A DNA stretch of 64,000 nucleotides from Edaphobacter lichenicola (GTDB lineage Bacteria; Acidobacteriota; Terriglobia; Terriglobales; Acidobacteriaceae): contig NZ_JACHDY010000002.1 of NCBI RefSeq assembly GCF_014201315.1, positions 806,001 through 870,000 on the forward strand, given 5' to 3'. The notes below the pieces were generated by a model. That model saw only the letters and a program-made list of their open reading frames with translations. It did not search any database and had not been told where the DNA came from. Position numbers and translations under genes: made by a program. Of this stretch, positions 36,822 to 44,893 are shown piece after piece. Positions within the stretch are counted from its first letter, which is position 1. Every line of letters begins with the position of its first letter.

Positions 36822-37328
36822 ATGAACACTCTAATCAACACCCCCGTCAACATCCCCGGATCAACCATCATCCCCAGCCTCCGCTACCGCGACGCGCTCG
36901 GCGCCATCGACTGGCTCGTCGCCGCCTTCGGCTTCAAAAAACAAGCGGTCTTCGTCGCCCCCGACAACAAAACCGTCCAGCACGCCCAGCTCACCTACGG
37001 CAACGGCATGATCATGCTCGGCTCCGTCGACAACGGCGGCGAAGCCGGAAAATTCATGGTCCAACCCGATGAGATCGGCTTCCGCGAAACCCAGGGTGCC
37101 TACCTCGTAGTCCCTGACGCTGATGCCGTATACGCCACCGCAAAAGCCGCTGGTGCCGAGATGGTCATCGACATCCGTGACATGGACTACGGTGGCCGCC
37201 ACTTCTCCTGTCGCGACCTCGAAGGCCACATGTGGGGCGTCGGCACCTACGACCCCTGGCAACCGGTACCATCGCAGCCAAAACCCGAGGCAGCAATGGA
37301 GCACGCTCAAGAAAGCGCAGGCAGATGA
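36822..37328 (+). CDS. VOC-family protein (glyoxalase/bleomycin-resistance like)
   Basis: A 168-aa VOC protein: IIPSLRYRDALGAIDWLVAA at the N-terminus, FGFKK, GNGMIMLGSVDNGG, and HFSCRDLEGHMWGVGTYDPW near the C-terminus with a Glu metal ligand. Such proteins frequently sit beside AraC and DinB genes in Acidobacteria and may detoxify or bind small molecules. It is downstream of the AraC gene and probably belongs to one unit. Repeat copy 7 begins 58 bases after its stop. Confidence 0.8.
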   Translation: MNTLINTPVNIPGSTIIPSLRYRDALGAIDWLVAAFGFKKQAVFVAPDNKTVQHAQLTYGNGMIMLGSVDNGGEAGKFMVQPDEIGFRETQGAYLVVPDADAVYATAKAAGAEMVIDIRDMDYGGRHFSCRDLEGHMWGVGTYDPWQPVPSQPKPEAAMEHAQESAGR

Positions 37329-37385
37329 CCGAAGCACAGCACCAAAAAGAAGCGTACGAACTATTAACCGGCACATTCTCCTGAA

Positions 37386-37533
37386 GGGTCCTCTTCCGAC
37401 CAACGGGAGGACCCTGCACCTCGTCGTGCCAAGACCGGTATACACGTCACGAAGTGACCGCCTGAACCGGGGTCCCCACAAACAGGTCTTCGTTTGTGGG
37501 GTGGCCGAGCGTAGGGAGCCCGTCCGGCAGGAC
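37386..37533. repeat. palindromic intergenic repeat, copy 7 (short form, hairpin module)
   Basis: Inverted orientation: TCCGACCAACGGGAGGACC, ACCGGTATACACGTCACGAAGTGACCGCC in sequence (given in parts: ACCGGTATAC and GTCACGAAGTGACC), hairpin CCCCACAAACAGGTC with TTCGTTTGTGGGG, in which both arms changed together from ACGAA to ACAAA, and the terminus GAGCCCGTCCGGCAGGAC. The paired change indicates that the hairpin is maintained as a structure. Confidence 0.88.
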
Positions 37534-37589
37534 AGCGTCCGAAACCAAACTCTAGCCTCCACCCCCACCCCTCGTGATACCGTCTCCAG

Positions 37590-38090
37590 ATGGAATTAAA
37601 CCCCTACGCAAAGTATCTCGACGGCAACGACCCCATCCCCGTCCTCACCAGCACCTCCGAGCGCCTCCACACCCTCACGACTCATCTCTCCGACGCGCGG
37701 ATCAACACTCCACCCGCCCCCGGCAAGTGGAGCATCTGCAACATCATCACCCACCTCGCCGACACGGAGATGGTCTTCGCCTTCCGCCTCCGCCAGACCC
37801 TCGCCGCCGCCATCCCCGGCCAGCCGCATCACATCATCCAGCCCTTCGACCAGGAGGCCTGGGCCCAGCGTTACGCCGTCTACCGCCTCGAACCCGCGCT
37901 CGCTCTCTTCGACGCCATCCGCAACTGGAACCTTCTCTTTCTCGCCACCGTCTCGGAAGACGACCGGCACCACCCCGCCACCCACCCCGAACGCGGCACC
38001 ATGACCCTCTGGACCATCGTCGAGACCATGGCCGGCCACGACATCAACCACATCCAGCAACTAGAGCGCCTCACCGCAAGCGGTAACTAA
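37590..38090 (+). CDS. DinB-family protein
   Basis: A 166-aa four-helix-bundle protein of the DinB/YfiT family. Metal-binding His candidates are in NIITHLADTEMVF (His about 52) and at GHDINHIQQLERL (His about 153 and 157), the usual triad. DinB-fold proteins are metal-dependent and often thiol-dependent enzymes; the substrate cannot be predicted. The ATG at 37590 is the first in frame; the start context is ordinary. Confidence 0.87.
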   Translation: MELNPYAKYLDGNDPIPVLTSTSERLHTLTTHLSDARINTPPAPGKWSICNIITHLADTEMVFAFRLRQTLAAAIPGQPHHIIQPFDQEAWAQRYAVYRLEPALALFDAIRNWNLLFLATVSEDDRHHPATHPERGTMTLWTIVETMAGHDINHIQQLERLTASGN

Positions 38091-38154
38091 GCCCCGCTTT
38101 ATGGAAAGTTCGGATATTCTGTTGAGACTTTGATAATAAGAGTTGGTGGTGTTT

Positions 38155-38742
38155 ATGAGGATCGTCGCCGCGCTTCTCCTCTCCCTCTGCATTGAATCGG
38201 ATGCTGCCACTCAAACAAGGAATATAGGTGACGCAGACCGCGCCGGCTCACAACAAATAGGCGTTTCGTCATGCAGCATTACAGCTTCAAACACGCCCAA
38301 TCTACCTAACGATCAATTTATTAGAGCGATCATAGAGCGGTCTGTATGCAGAGGTGAGTTTGTCACGCCAGAGGGAGTTCATGGGAGGACATTCGTTCCG
38401 ATCTCTGACAAGGATCGCGCTAGTGTGATCGCTTTGGGAGGTCAGGCTCTCAGTTCACTTACAAACATTGCAGATACTGGAGACAGCTGGGCACAGCTAA
38501 TCGCCGTACGACTTATTGCGAATATTGGAGGTCCGGACGCAGCTCCACCTTTAGAGCGGGCGCTCGCACCAAAGGTTTGGATGCCGACGCGGATGGCTGC
38601 TCTCTATGGAATAAGTAATCAGAGTCCGGATGTTGCAGATCCAATACTGCGACGGATGAAACTGGATGTCGATCCCAAGATCAGGGAAATAGCGACGTAT
38701 TTACTGGAAGAGGCCACCGGTAGAAGATCAACATGGCACTGA
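38155..38742 (+). CDS. Secreted HEAT-repeat-like protein
   Basis: A 195-aa protein with a signal peptide (MRIVAALLLSLCIESDA). After a spacer it has repeated helical pairs like HEAT repeats: WAQLIAVRLIANIGGPDAAP, then PTRMAALYGISNQSPDVADP and KIREIATYLLEEATG. Function unknown. Codon use is A/T-richer than the neighbours (for example TTA, AGA, ATA codons are frequent), suggesting acquisition from elsewhere. The ATG 38155 is preferred over the GTG at 38143 because it begins the basic end of the signal peptide directly. Confidence 0.6.
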   Translation: MRIVAALLLSLCIESDAATQTRNIGDADRAGSQQIGVSSCSITASNTPNLPNDQFIRAIIERSVCRGEFVTPEGVHGRTFVPISDKDRASVIALGGQALSSLTNIADTGDSWAQLIAVRLIANIGGPDAAPPLERALAPKVWMPTRMAALYGISNQSPDVADPILRRMKLDVDPKIREIATYLLEEATGRRSTWH

Positions 38743-39231
38743 CGTGCTTCGCTTGAGCGATGAATGAGAGAACGTGCCCGCAAAGCATCGTTCCCATAAA
38801 GTCCGCTTTTGAGCAAGTTCCCAAAAACCAGGTCCGACGGCAAATCGGAATCTTTGCCTGCTGGATAACAACTTCCAAAGCAAAAAATCCTGTCAAGCCC
38901 CTGAGACGCAAAACCCCGCGTCAATCCAGCACATTCGCGTGGCGTATTAGTTAGGGGAACTCCACTATAATGAATACTGAAGAGCAGAAAGCCCAGGCCA
39001 ATGAGCCAGGGCTTTTTCATTTTCAGCACCCCTAAGTTCCAGAATTGGAAAAATTGGCCGTAAACCTTTTGAAATGAATAATCTGCAAGTAAACCTTTTA
39101 GAATGACGTATTTACGAGTCTAGACTTGCAGCAAACTGCTCATAATAAAAGGTTTATACGCGGGTAATATGGGGGGGGTACCCCCCTGGAGAGGAGGAGC
39201 AACAATGCGGACCCATCACAGCCCCAGCGCC
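38743..39231. other. 489-base gene-free region with structured AT-rich element
   Basis: No credible gene. It contains a TATAAT box at 38966, a terminator-like hairpin at 38988-39017, and from 39060 to 39186 repeated sequences: GTAAACCTTTT at 39060 and 39089, an inverted AAAAGGTTTA at 39147, the inverted pair CTGCAAGT (39083) / ACTTGCAG (39124), and a G8-TA-C6 palindrome at 39171-39186. It lies between the convergent HEAT-like and hscB genes, so it needs no promoter for either. I recall similar G-run/C-run palindromes from other Acidobacteriaceae, but have not checked. Confidence 0.55.
38986..39017. terminator. rho-independent terminator-like hairpin
   Basis: AAAGCCCAGGC pairs with GCCAGGGCTTT (one mismatch) around a short loop, followed by TTTTT. 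A near-perfect -10 box (TATAAT, 38966-38971) lies about 15 bases upstream, which would give only a 40-base transcript. It may equally terminate the HEAT-like gene. Confidence 0.65.
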
Positions 39232-39843
39232 CTACGGCCCCAGGGCTTCGTTCACATCCCGCACCAGGTTCCGCAGGTAGCTCCGCTTGTTCAGCAGTAC
39301 CACCATTGCGTCTCTCGCTCGGAGCTTCGCCCCCTCATCCCCGGCATCCACGCCGGAGTCCCAGGCCGACCACAGCCCCTCCAACTCCGCCTGCGTCTCC
39401 ACCATCTTTGCGTCGAAGCTGTCCTTCGCCGTCATCAGATCGCGCCGCAACTCCGGCTCATCCTCACCCACCTGGTTCGCCGCGCGCATCTCCTGCAGCT
39501 GCATATTCAGCTCGAAGACCTCCTCCAGCAGCTCCGGGGGAACAATCTGCTTCTTCTGCTCGCCAGACGCCCGCGCCGCATCCGTGGCCGCCTTCGACTG
39601 CTCCTCCAGCTCAACCCCCTCAAGCGTCAGCAGATACTGCGTCCGCAAAATCGGATCCTTCAGCGTGCGGTAAGCGTCATTCAGCAGCGAACTCTGCGCC
39701 AGCGCGGCCTCCTGCTCCGCCACCGGCTTCGAAGCGAACCGGTCCGGATGCAGCTTACGGCTCAGCACATAAAACTGCTTCTCCAACGCGGCCACATCCA
39801 GCGTCAGCTTCCTGGGAAGATCGAAAAAGGAGAAATAATCCAT
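39232..39843 (-). CDS. hscB: Fe-S assembly co-chaperone HscB
   Basis: A 203-aa J-domain protein. The HPD motif is in RKLHPDRFASKPV (about residues 31-36), and the C-terminal helical domain that docks IscU is present (EEVFELNMQLQEM). HscB stimulates HscA ATPase and delivers IscU. Its ATG directly follows the iscA stop (TAGATG at 39841-39846 on the minus strand). In canonical operons hscA follows; here it is displaced by 3.4 kb. Confidence 0.95.
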   Translation of the reverse strand: MDYFSFFDLPRKLTLDVAALEKQFYVLSRKLHPDRFASKPVAEQEAALAQSSLLNDAYRTLKDPILRTQYLLTLEGVELEEQSKAATDAARASGEQKKQIVPPELLEEVFELNMQLQEMRAANQVGEDEPELRRDLMTAKDSFDAKMVETQAELEGLWSAWDSGVDAGDEGAKLRARDAMVVLLNKRSYLRNLVRDVNEALGP

Positions 39844-40344
39844 CTACGCCGTAAAACTCGACCCACACCCACAGCTCTTGGTCGAATTCGGATTGATGAA
39901 GTTGAACCCCTGCCGCATCAGCGTCTCTTCAAAGTCGAGCACCATGCCATGCAGATAAATAAAGCTCTTCGGATCAACGAAGAGCCGTATCGCCTTCCCA
40001 TCGGTAGGATCGCCGACGGTCGCCAGCCCCTCGCCAAACGCATAGACGCGATCCCGCTCCCGAGGCTGCGTATCGAAGCGAATGTTATAGCTCAGTCCCG
40101 AGCAGCCTCCACCTTGAATCCCCACCCGCAGTCCACCCTGCTCCGGCGAGACACCTTCCTTGGCCATAGCAACGCGAATCCGCTTCAACGCCTTCTCGGT
40201 AATCTGAATGCCCTTCTGGCCCGGCTCCTGCCCCTGCGCCGTCAGCACATTCATCCCCGCCAGCGGATTCTTCGCCTGGCCCGATGCAGCAGCCTGCTGG
40301 GCCGCCTCCATCTCCGCCGCGGTTTGTAGAGTCACCATCGCCAT
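39844..40344 (-). CDS. iscA: A-type Fe-S carrier IscA
   Basis: About 166 aa. The A-type scaffold cysteines are in GGCSGLSYNIRFD and the C-terminal CGCGSSF (NPNSTKSCGCGSSFTA). It has an N-terminal extension of about 45 residues (rich in Ala/Gln) not found in E. coli IscA. IscA accepts Fe-S clusters from IscU and passes them on. I use ATG 40344 with AAGGACGG upstream; an ATG at 40374 is possible. Located 103 bases after iscU. Confidence 0.92.
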   Translation of the reverse strand: MAMVTLQTAAEMEAAQQAAASGQAKNPLAGMNVLTAQGQEPGQKGIQITEKALKRIRVAMAKEGVSPEQGGLRVGIQGGGCSGLSYNIRFDTQPRERDRVYAFGEGLATVGDPTDGKAIRLFVDPKSFIYLHGMVLDFEETLMRQGFNFINPNSTKSCGCGSSFTA

Positions 40345-40447
40345 ATCGCCGTCCTTGCCGCTACTCCCTACCAACAGAACACGGTAGCGACGCGACTGAA
40401 CAATGCGCCGCTACCGTTGTTCTCAACCCTGTACTGCCGCTCGAAAC

Positions 40448-40864
40448 TTAGTGAGCAACAGCAACCGCTGCCGTCTCGGCAACGTTGTTCTTCTTTTTCC
40501 AGTCGCCGATCGCCGCGCGGATCGCATCTTCCGCGAGCACCGAGCAGTGAATCTTCACCGGAGGAAGCGCAAGCTCCTTCACGATATCTGTGTTCGTGAT
40601 CGCCAGCGCCTCGTCGATTGTCTTGCCCTTCACCCACTCCGTCGCGAGCGAGGAAGAAGCAATCGCCGAACCGCAGCCGAACGTCTTGAACTTGGCATCT
40701 TCAATCACGTTCGTCTCGGGATTCACGCGGATCTGCAGCCGCATCACGTCGCCGCACTCCGGCGCGCCTACAAGGCCGGTGCCAACCTCGGCAGCGCTCT
40801 TGTCCAACGTGCCAACGTTTCGAGGATGATTGTAGTGGTCTACGACCTTATCGCTATATGCCAT
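40448..40864 (-). CDS. iscU: Fe-S cluster scaffold IscU
   Basis: A 138-aa scaffold protein. Cluster ligands: GAPECGDVMRLQI, FGCGSAIASSS and the cysteine in HCSVLAED. The HscA recognition motif LPPVK precedes that last cysteine (LALPPVKIHC), showing it is a client of the HscA/HscB pair encoded in this window. Starts MAYSDKVVDHY like other IscU. It follows iscS after 63 bases. Confidence 0.96.
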   Translation of the reverse strand: MAYSDKVVDHYNHPRNVGTLDKSAAEVGTGLVGAPECGDVMRLQIRVNPETNVIEDAKFKTFGCGSAIASSSLATEWVKGKTIDEALAITNTDIVKELALPPVKIHCSVLAEDAIRAAIGDWKKKNNVAETAAVAVAH

Positions 40865-40927
40865 CTTGTTTCTCCTGTCTCTAACTTATTCCAGATTCCA
40901 AAACTCTAAAGTGCAAATGCCGCCGAA

Positions 40928-42208
40928 TTAATGAGCGGCCCATTCAATTTTGGTGAGGTCGATGCCTTCCTTCACCATCTCATACAACGGCGAAAGCTCT
41001 CGCAGCTTCGAAACCACATCGATGACCTTGTCCGAAACATAGTCGACCTCAGCCTTCGTGTTGAAGCGTCCAAGACCAAACCGAATCGAGCTATGCGCCA
41101 CATCGTCGCCCAGGCCCAGGGCCTTCAATACATAAGATGGCTCAAGCGTCGCCGAGGTGCAAGCAGAGCCCGAAGAAACCGCAATATCGTTGATTCCCAT
41201 CAAAAGGCTCTCGCCCTCGACATAGACAAAGCTCATATTCAAGTTGCCCGGCAGATGGTGCTCCATGTTGCCGTTTACATGAACATAGTCCAATGCCTTC
41301 TCGAACTTGGCCTTCATGTAGTCGCGCAGTTCCTTCTCGCGCTTTGCCTCGGCTTCCATCTCCTGTCCGGCGATCTCACAAGCCGCACCCAAGCCAACAA
41401 TACCCGGAACGTTCAGCGTGCCCGACCGCATCCCGCGCTCATGACCACCGCCATTGATCTGCTCCGAGATCTGCACCCGCGGATTGCGGCGACGAACATA
41501 CAGCGCGCCCACACCCTTCGGCCCATAGATCTTATGCCCGGAGAGCGAGAGCACATCGATATTGTCCTTCTGCACATCCACCGGAATCTTGCCCACAGCC
41601 TGAACTGCATCGGTGTGGAAGATCACGCCCTTCTCGTGGCACAGCTTGCCGATCTCGGCGATAGGCTGAATCACACCAATCTCGTTGTTCGCATACATGA
41701 TCGAAACCAGGATCGTCTTGTCGTCGATCGCACGCTTCAGATCTTCAAGATCAATCAGCCCATCAGCCTGCACCGGCAGGTAGGTCACGCGATAGCCCTG
41801 CTTCTCGAGCTTCTTGCACGTATCCAGAACCGCCTTGTGTTCGGTCACCTGCGTGATGATGTGGTTGCCGCGCTCGCGATACATCTCGGCGATCCCCTTG
41901 ATCGCAAGATTATTCGACTCAGTCGCGCCACTGGTGAAGATAATCTCCTTCGCGGTCGCGCCAATCAACTTGGCGATCTGCTCACGCGCCTTCTCCACCG
42001 CCTGCTCGGCCTCCCAGCCAAACACATGGTTGCGGCTCGCCGCGTTGCCAAACACCTTGCCGAAGTAAGGCAGCATCGCATCCAGAACCCGCGGGTCCAT
42101 CGGTGTCGTCGCGTGGTTGTCCATGTAAATCGGCAGCGTTACGCCAGCCGGTAGAGGTGCAGAGGACTCGCTGATCACTACGCCGCTATTGCTCATCTCG
42201 TTGCTCAT
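40928..42208 (-). CDS. iscS: Cysteine desulfurase IscS
   Basis: About 426 aa. PLP lysine in [14 protein letters not shown], substrate-binding [12 protein letters not shown]-terminal [12 protein letters not shown], and the catalytic loop cysteine in SSGSACTSA. It provides sulfur from cysteine to IscU. I choose ATG 42208 with GGGAGA upstream; a TTG four codons earlier (42220) is less likely. The gene follows iscR after 68 bases, in the same direction. Confidence 0.96.
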   Translation of the reverse strand: MSNEMSNSGVVISESSAPLPAGVTLPIYMDNHATTPMDPRVLDAMLPYFGKVFGNAASRNHVFGWEAEQAVEKAREQIAKLIGATAKEIIFTSGATESNNLAIKGIAEMYRERGNHIITQVTEHKAVLDTCKKLEKQGYRVTYLPVQADGLIDLEDLKRAIDDKTILVSIMYANNEIGVIQPIAEIGKLCHEKGVIFHTDAVQAVGKIPVDVQKDNIDVLSLSGHKIYGPKGVGALYVRRRNPRVQISEQINGGGHERGMRSGTLNVPGIVGLGAACEIAGQEMEAEAKREKELRDYMKAKFEKALDYVHVNGNMEHHLPGNLNMSFVYVEGESLLMGINDIAVSSGSACTSATLEPSYVLKALGLGDDVAHSSIRFGLGRFNTKAEVDYVSDKVIDVVSKLRELSPLYEMVKEGIDLTKIEWAAH

Positions 42209-42276
42209 CGTATCTCCCAAACTAAAGCTTCTGACTCGTCACTCCACTCAAACTGTCTATCGTCGGCAGCGTGCGG

Positions 42277-42744
42277 CTAAACCGCAATGCTTACCAGACC
42301 GCCGCCCACCGGCGCTCCCGGTCCAGCCTGCTCCGTATCCCCGGCTTCGATCAAATCCGCAATACGGATCCCATTCAACAAATCCTTGATGCTGTCATTG
42401 ACCTTGCGCAGTGGTTCTTTGATGGTGCAATGCCCGGCAAGGTCGCAAGTTCCGTGAATCGTAATGCAACTCGTAATGAAAAGCGGCCCGTCAATTGCTC
42501 GAATGACCTCAAACGCCGTCATCTCGGTCGCACTGCGAGAGAGCGCATAGCCTCCATTGGTCCCGGCATGCGAAACGAGCAGTCCAGCCTTTGCTAAAGT
42601 CTGTAGAATCTTCGCCAGCAACTGCGGCGGAATGTGATAAGCCTCTGCAATATCCTTGGCGCTGTGCGCGCTGCCGTCCGTCTGCTCTGCCAGATACTTC
42701 AGAGCCATCAGACCGTAATCGGCTTTTTTGGTCAGACGCAGCAT
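42277..42744 (-). CDS. iscR: Fe-S-responsive Rrf2-family regulator IscR
   Basis: A 155-aa Rrf2 protein. HTH: MLRLTKKADYGLMALKYLAE, then AYHIPPQLLAKILQTLAKAGL. The three cluster cysteines lie in SCITIHGTCDLAGHC with spacing C-x6-C-x5-C, slightly different from E. coli (C-x5-C-x5-C). Holo-IscR normally represses the isc operon. I see no convincing type 1 IscR operator in the leader (42745-42960), so autoregulation is expected only by analogy. Confidence 0.93.
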   Translation of the reverse strand: MLRLTKKADYGLMALKYLAEQTDGSAHSAKDIAEAYHIPPQLLAKILQTLAKAGLLVSHAGTNGGYALSRSATEMTAFEVIRAIDGPLFITSCITIHGTCDLAGHCTIKEPLRKVNDSIKDLLNGIRIADLIEAGDTEQAGPGAPVGGGLVSIAV

Positions 42745-42962
42745 GTCGGCTTCGCGCTCCCGCTCACTGGAAATTGACGTAAATCAGACAATTCCAGTCC
42801 TAGATAGTGTACGTCCAAAATTCTGTGTATGCAACAGGGAGGAGGAGGCCCTCCGATACAGCGTTCCATCCAGAGTTTTCACCCAACAAAACCCTGGAAT
42901 CCAGGTTGACAAGGGGTCTACGGACGCGCAAAATCCATACCATTCACATTTTTCTCCCCAAA

Positions 42963-43127
42963 ATGACCGTCATCTGCAAACATCCCATTGTCAAAATCGT
43001 CGCCCGAGAGGAAGACGCTGAATTTGTTGAGTGTCAAAAGTGCGGAGAAGTCTTCGATTCGGCCGAGTACAGCGATATCGCCATCGAAGAAAAATCTGCC
43101 CTCGCCGAGATCCCCTCAGACGACTAG
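42963..43127 (+). CDS. 54-aa zinc-ribbon-like small protein
   Basis: MTVICKHPIVKIVAREEDAE begins a 54-aa protein with cysteines and His at CKHP and CQKCG spaced 21 residues, probably a zinc ribbon. The last four bases overlap the stop of the convergent pgsA-like gene. Divergent from iscR. No function known; the ribosome site is weak. Being preserved between two genes and having ordered cysteines makes it a probable gene. Confidence 0.55.
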   Translation: MTVICKHPIVKIVAREEDAEFVECQKCGEVFDSAEYSDIAIEEKSALAEIPSDD

Positions 43128-43699
43128 ACGACCGTCTGCTCCGGCGGCGAACTCATCCTGCGAAGCACAATCCATGCATACTGGGCCGCAGAGAGCGGAG
43201 CCAGCACAGCGATTGCGCGCACCAGAATATCCCGCAGCGTCGCAAGCGGCAGCGACAGAAACAGCTTTTGACAGATCACCACAATCAAAGCGACGATCTG
43301 CACAAACGTGTTCAGCTTTCCCAACATGCTCGGCCGGAAGTCCCGCAGCGTTCCCGTCGCAAACAGCAGCGTAGCGATCAACAAAATCCCTACATCGCGG
43401 CTGAAGACCAGAACCGTAACGTACAGGGGAATCAGCCCAACATGCGTCAGCACCACAAACAGCGAACTCAGCAGCAACTTGTCCGCAATTGGGTCCAGAT
43501 ACAGCCCCAGCGTTGTCTTCTGGCTCAGCCATCGAGCCAGCAGCCCATCCAGCGCATCGCTGATCCCCGCCAGCATGAACAGCGCAAAGGACACGCCGTA
43601 GTGCCCATCCAGAATCTCAATCAAAAGGAAGGGGATAATAAAGAGCCGCATCAGCGTAAGCAGGTTTGGCGCGGCGCGAAATTGGCTGAGAAAGGGCAC
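43124..43699 (-). CDS. CDP-alcohol phosphatidyltransferase (PgsA-like)
   Basis: A 191-aa integral membrane enzyme. The signature of the family is present as SDALDGLLARWLSQKTTLG followed by LYLDPIADK (D-x2-D-G-x2-A-R-x8-G-x3-D-x3-D), with about five or six helices. Most likely phosphatidylglycerophosphate synthase, which makes PG-phosphate from CDP-diacylglycerol and glycerol-3-phosphate, but cardiolipin synthase or another alcohol acceptor is possible. Starts at GTG 43699; an earlier start is not available. It begins 82 bases from the tRNA-Val gene. Confidence 0.88.
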   Translation of the reverse strand: MPFLSQFRAAPNLLTLMRLFIIPFLLIEILDGHYGVSFALFMLAGISDALDGLLARWLSQKTTLGLYLDPIADKLLLSSLFVVLTHVGLIPLYVTVLVFSRDVGILLIATLLFATGTLRDFRPSMLGKLNTFVQIVALIVVICQKLFLSLPLATLRDILVRAIAVLAPLSAAQYAWIVLRRMSSPPEQTVV

Positions 43700-43748
43700 G
43701 TTGCGGGGTCAATCCATCCTAACCCAACCCCGCCAAGGTTGCCCCAAC

Positions 43749-43778
43749 GCGTCCTCTCAGTTTAGACTGAGAGGACGC
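43749..43778. other. 13-bp perfect hairpin before tRNA-Val
   Basis: GCGTCCTCTCAGT and ACTGAGAGGACGC form a perfect 13-bp stem with a four-base TTAG loop, ending 2 bases before the tRNA. There is no T run, so it is not a standard terminator. It might be a processing signal, an insertion site or an operator. Confidence 0.8.
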
Positions 43779-43780
43779 AC

Positions 43781-43857
43781 AGGCGCGTAGCTCAGTTGGT
43801 TAGAGCGCTACCTTGACACGGTAGAGGTCAGCGGTTCGAATCCGCTCGTGCCTACCA
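43781..43857 (+). tRNA. tRNA-Val(GAC)
   Basis: A full cloverleaf with encoded CCA: acceptor stem AGGCGCG / CGTGCCT, D arm with TAGCTCAGTTGGTTAGAGC, anticodon stem CTACC-TTGACAC-GGTAG with anticodon GAC, T arm AGCGG-TTCGAAT-CCGCT, discriminator A then CCA. Its downstream side carries a decayed integrase, so its 3' end is a likely integration target. Confidence 0.95.
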
Positions 43858-43934
43858 AATTCTTTCAATCACATACGATTAAAATTTGGGAACAGATGGC
43901 GGGTGAATGGGAACGGTATGGGAACACTTCCTGT

Positions 43935-44544
43935 TCACTGCACCGTTAGCTGTTGGGTTACGCGATTGAAGAGCACATCGTCTGCCTTGCTCTGCGATGC
44001 GCTTCTTGTCCATTCCTGCATGGGTTACACCTCCATTATTGTACTCACCTTTCCGTGCCACATCAGCTCCTGCACTGCTTTCACATCGTTGCCTGTTGCG
44101 GCCAGCAGCGAGCTGTAGGTGTGCGAAGGTATGCCAGCCGATGCGCTTCCTGATCCCAGCTTTCTTCGCTGCCGGTTGCAGGGTTGTGCTGCGGAGACTA
44201 TCCGGCCAGACTGGCAGCTTGCCGAATGCGCGCTCACTCCCGAAGATCGAGTCCGTGTCCGCGCCGAAAGGACAGATGACACGCCATGCGATCAATCCTT
44301 CGATTGCAATCTCATCCAGCGGCAAGGGTTGCTGCGAGACCTCAGTCTTGCATGGCCCGAAGCCGCCATCCACATACGAACGAAGAACACTCGCTGTTTT
44401 CTCGATAATATCGATGTCCTCCCACTTGAGGCCCAGCACTTCACACACAGATGGCTCCACTCGCTCGCTCGCGGTTAGGTAGGACCGCTGCCGTGAGTAC
44501 CTCTGGAACGCGCTTTCGTTAGTGCTGGCCCGCACCAGAGTCAT
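43935..44544 (-). pseudogene. Decayed tyrosine recombinase (integrase)
   Basis: Remnant of a phage-type tyrosine integrase pointing at the tRNA. First segment: EVLGLKWEDIDIIEKTASVL, then KTEVSQQPLPLDEIAIE and FGSERAFGKLPVWPDSL and GWHTFAH. A frameshift leads to SSLLAATGNDVKAVQELMWH, another to THAGMDKKRIAEQGRR, and a third frame restores the typical end VLFNRVTQQLTVQ and TGA at 43935. The active-site Arg of the HTFRH box is lost and the N-terminal half is missing. It cannot be active. It suggests that an element once used the tRNA-Val gene as attachment site. Confidence 0.85.
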
Positions 44545-44893
44545 CGGATTCTCGTGTTGCCCGATCCAGCCCCAGCGGATAGCCCTTGTCGCTAAGCGAT
44601 GTTACCTCTGTCTGCATCCCAGTAATCGAGTGGCTGCACGCTCCGCACCGACATAAGGCGCCGAGAGGGCCTGAAGAACTACAGGTAGGCTCAGCAATGT
44701 GACCTCCAACCCGGCAACGTCAGACAAAAACCATCTCTTGCGACCGGGATGAAGCCAACCTGCGTCAAAAAGCAGGGTTCAATTGATACTTTTTCGGACC
44801 GATTCCATTTGAGGCAATAATCCAGAGACACACTTTATCGCATCACAACCATACTGGCTGATAGGTTGATCACTGTCCGCACGTGCGCGATGA
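44545..44893. other. gene-free segment in the island scar
   Basis: About 349 bases between the integrase relic and the permease relic. I see no sustained reading frame, no RNA gene and no clear repeat. Probably degraded mobile DNA. Confidence 0.4.

Noticed and set aside
42745..42960. IscR operator upstream of iscR
   Set aside because: TAGGACTGGAATTGTCT has a faint resemblance but does not fit the type 1 consensus well enough to claim.
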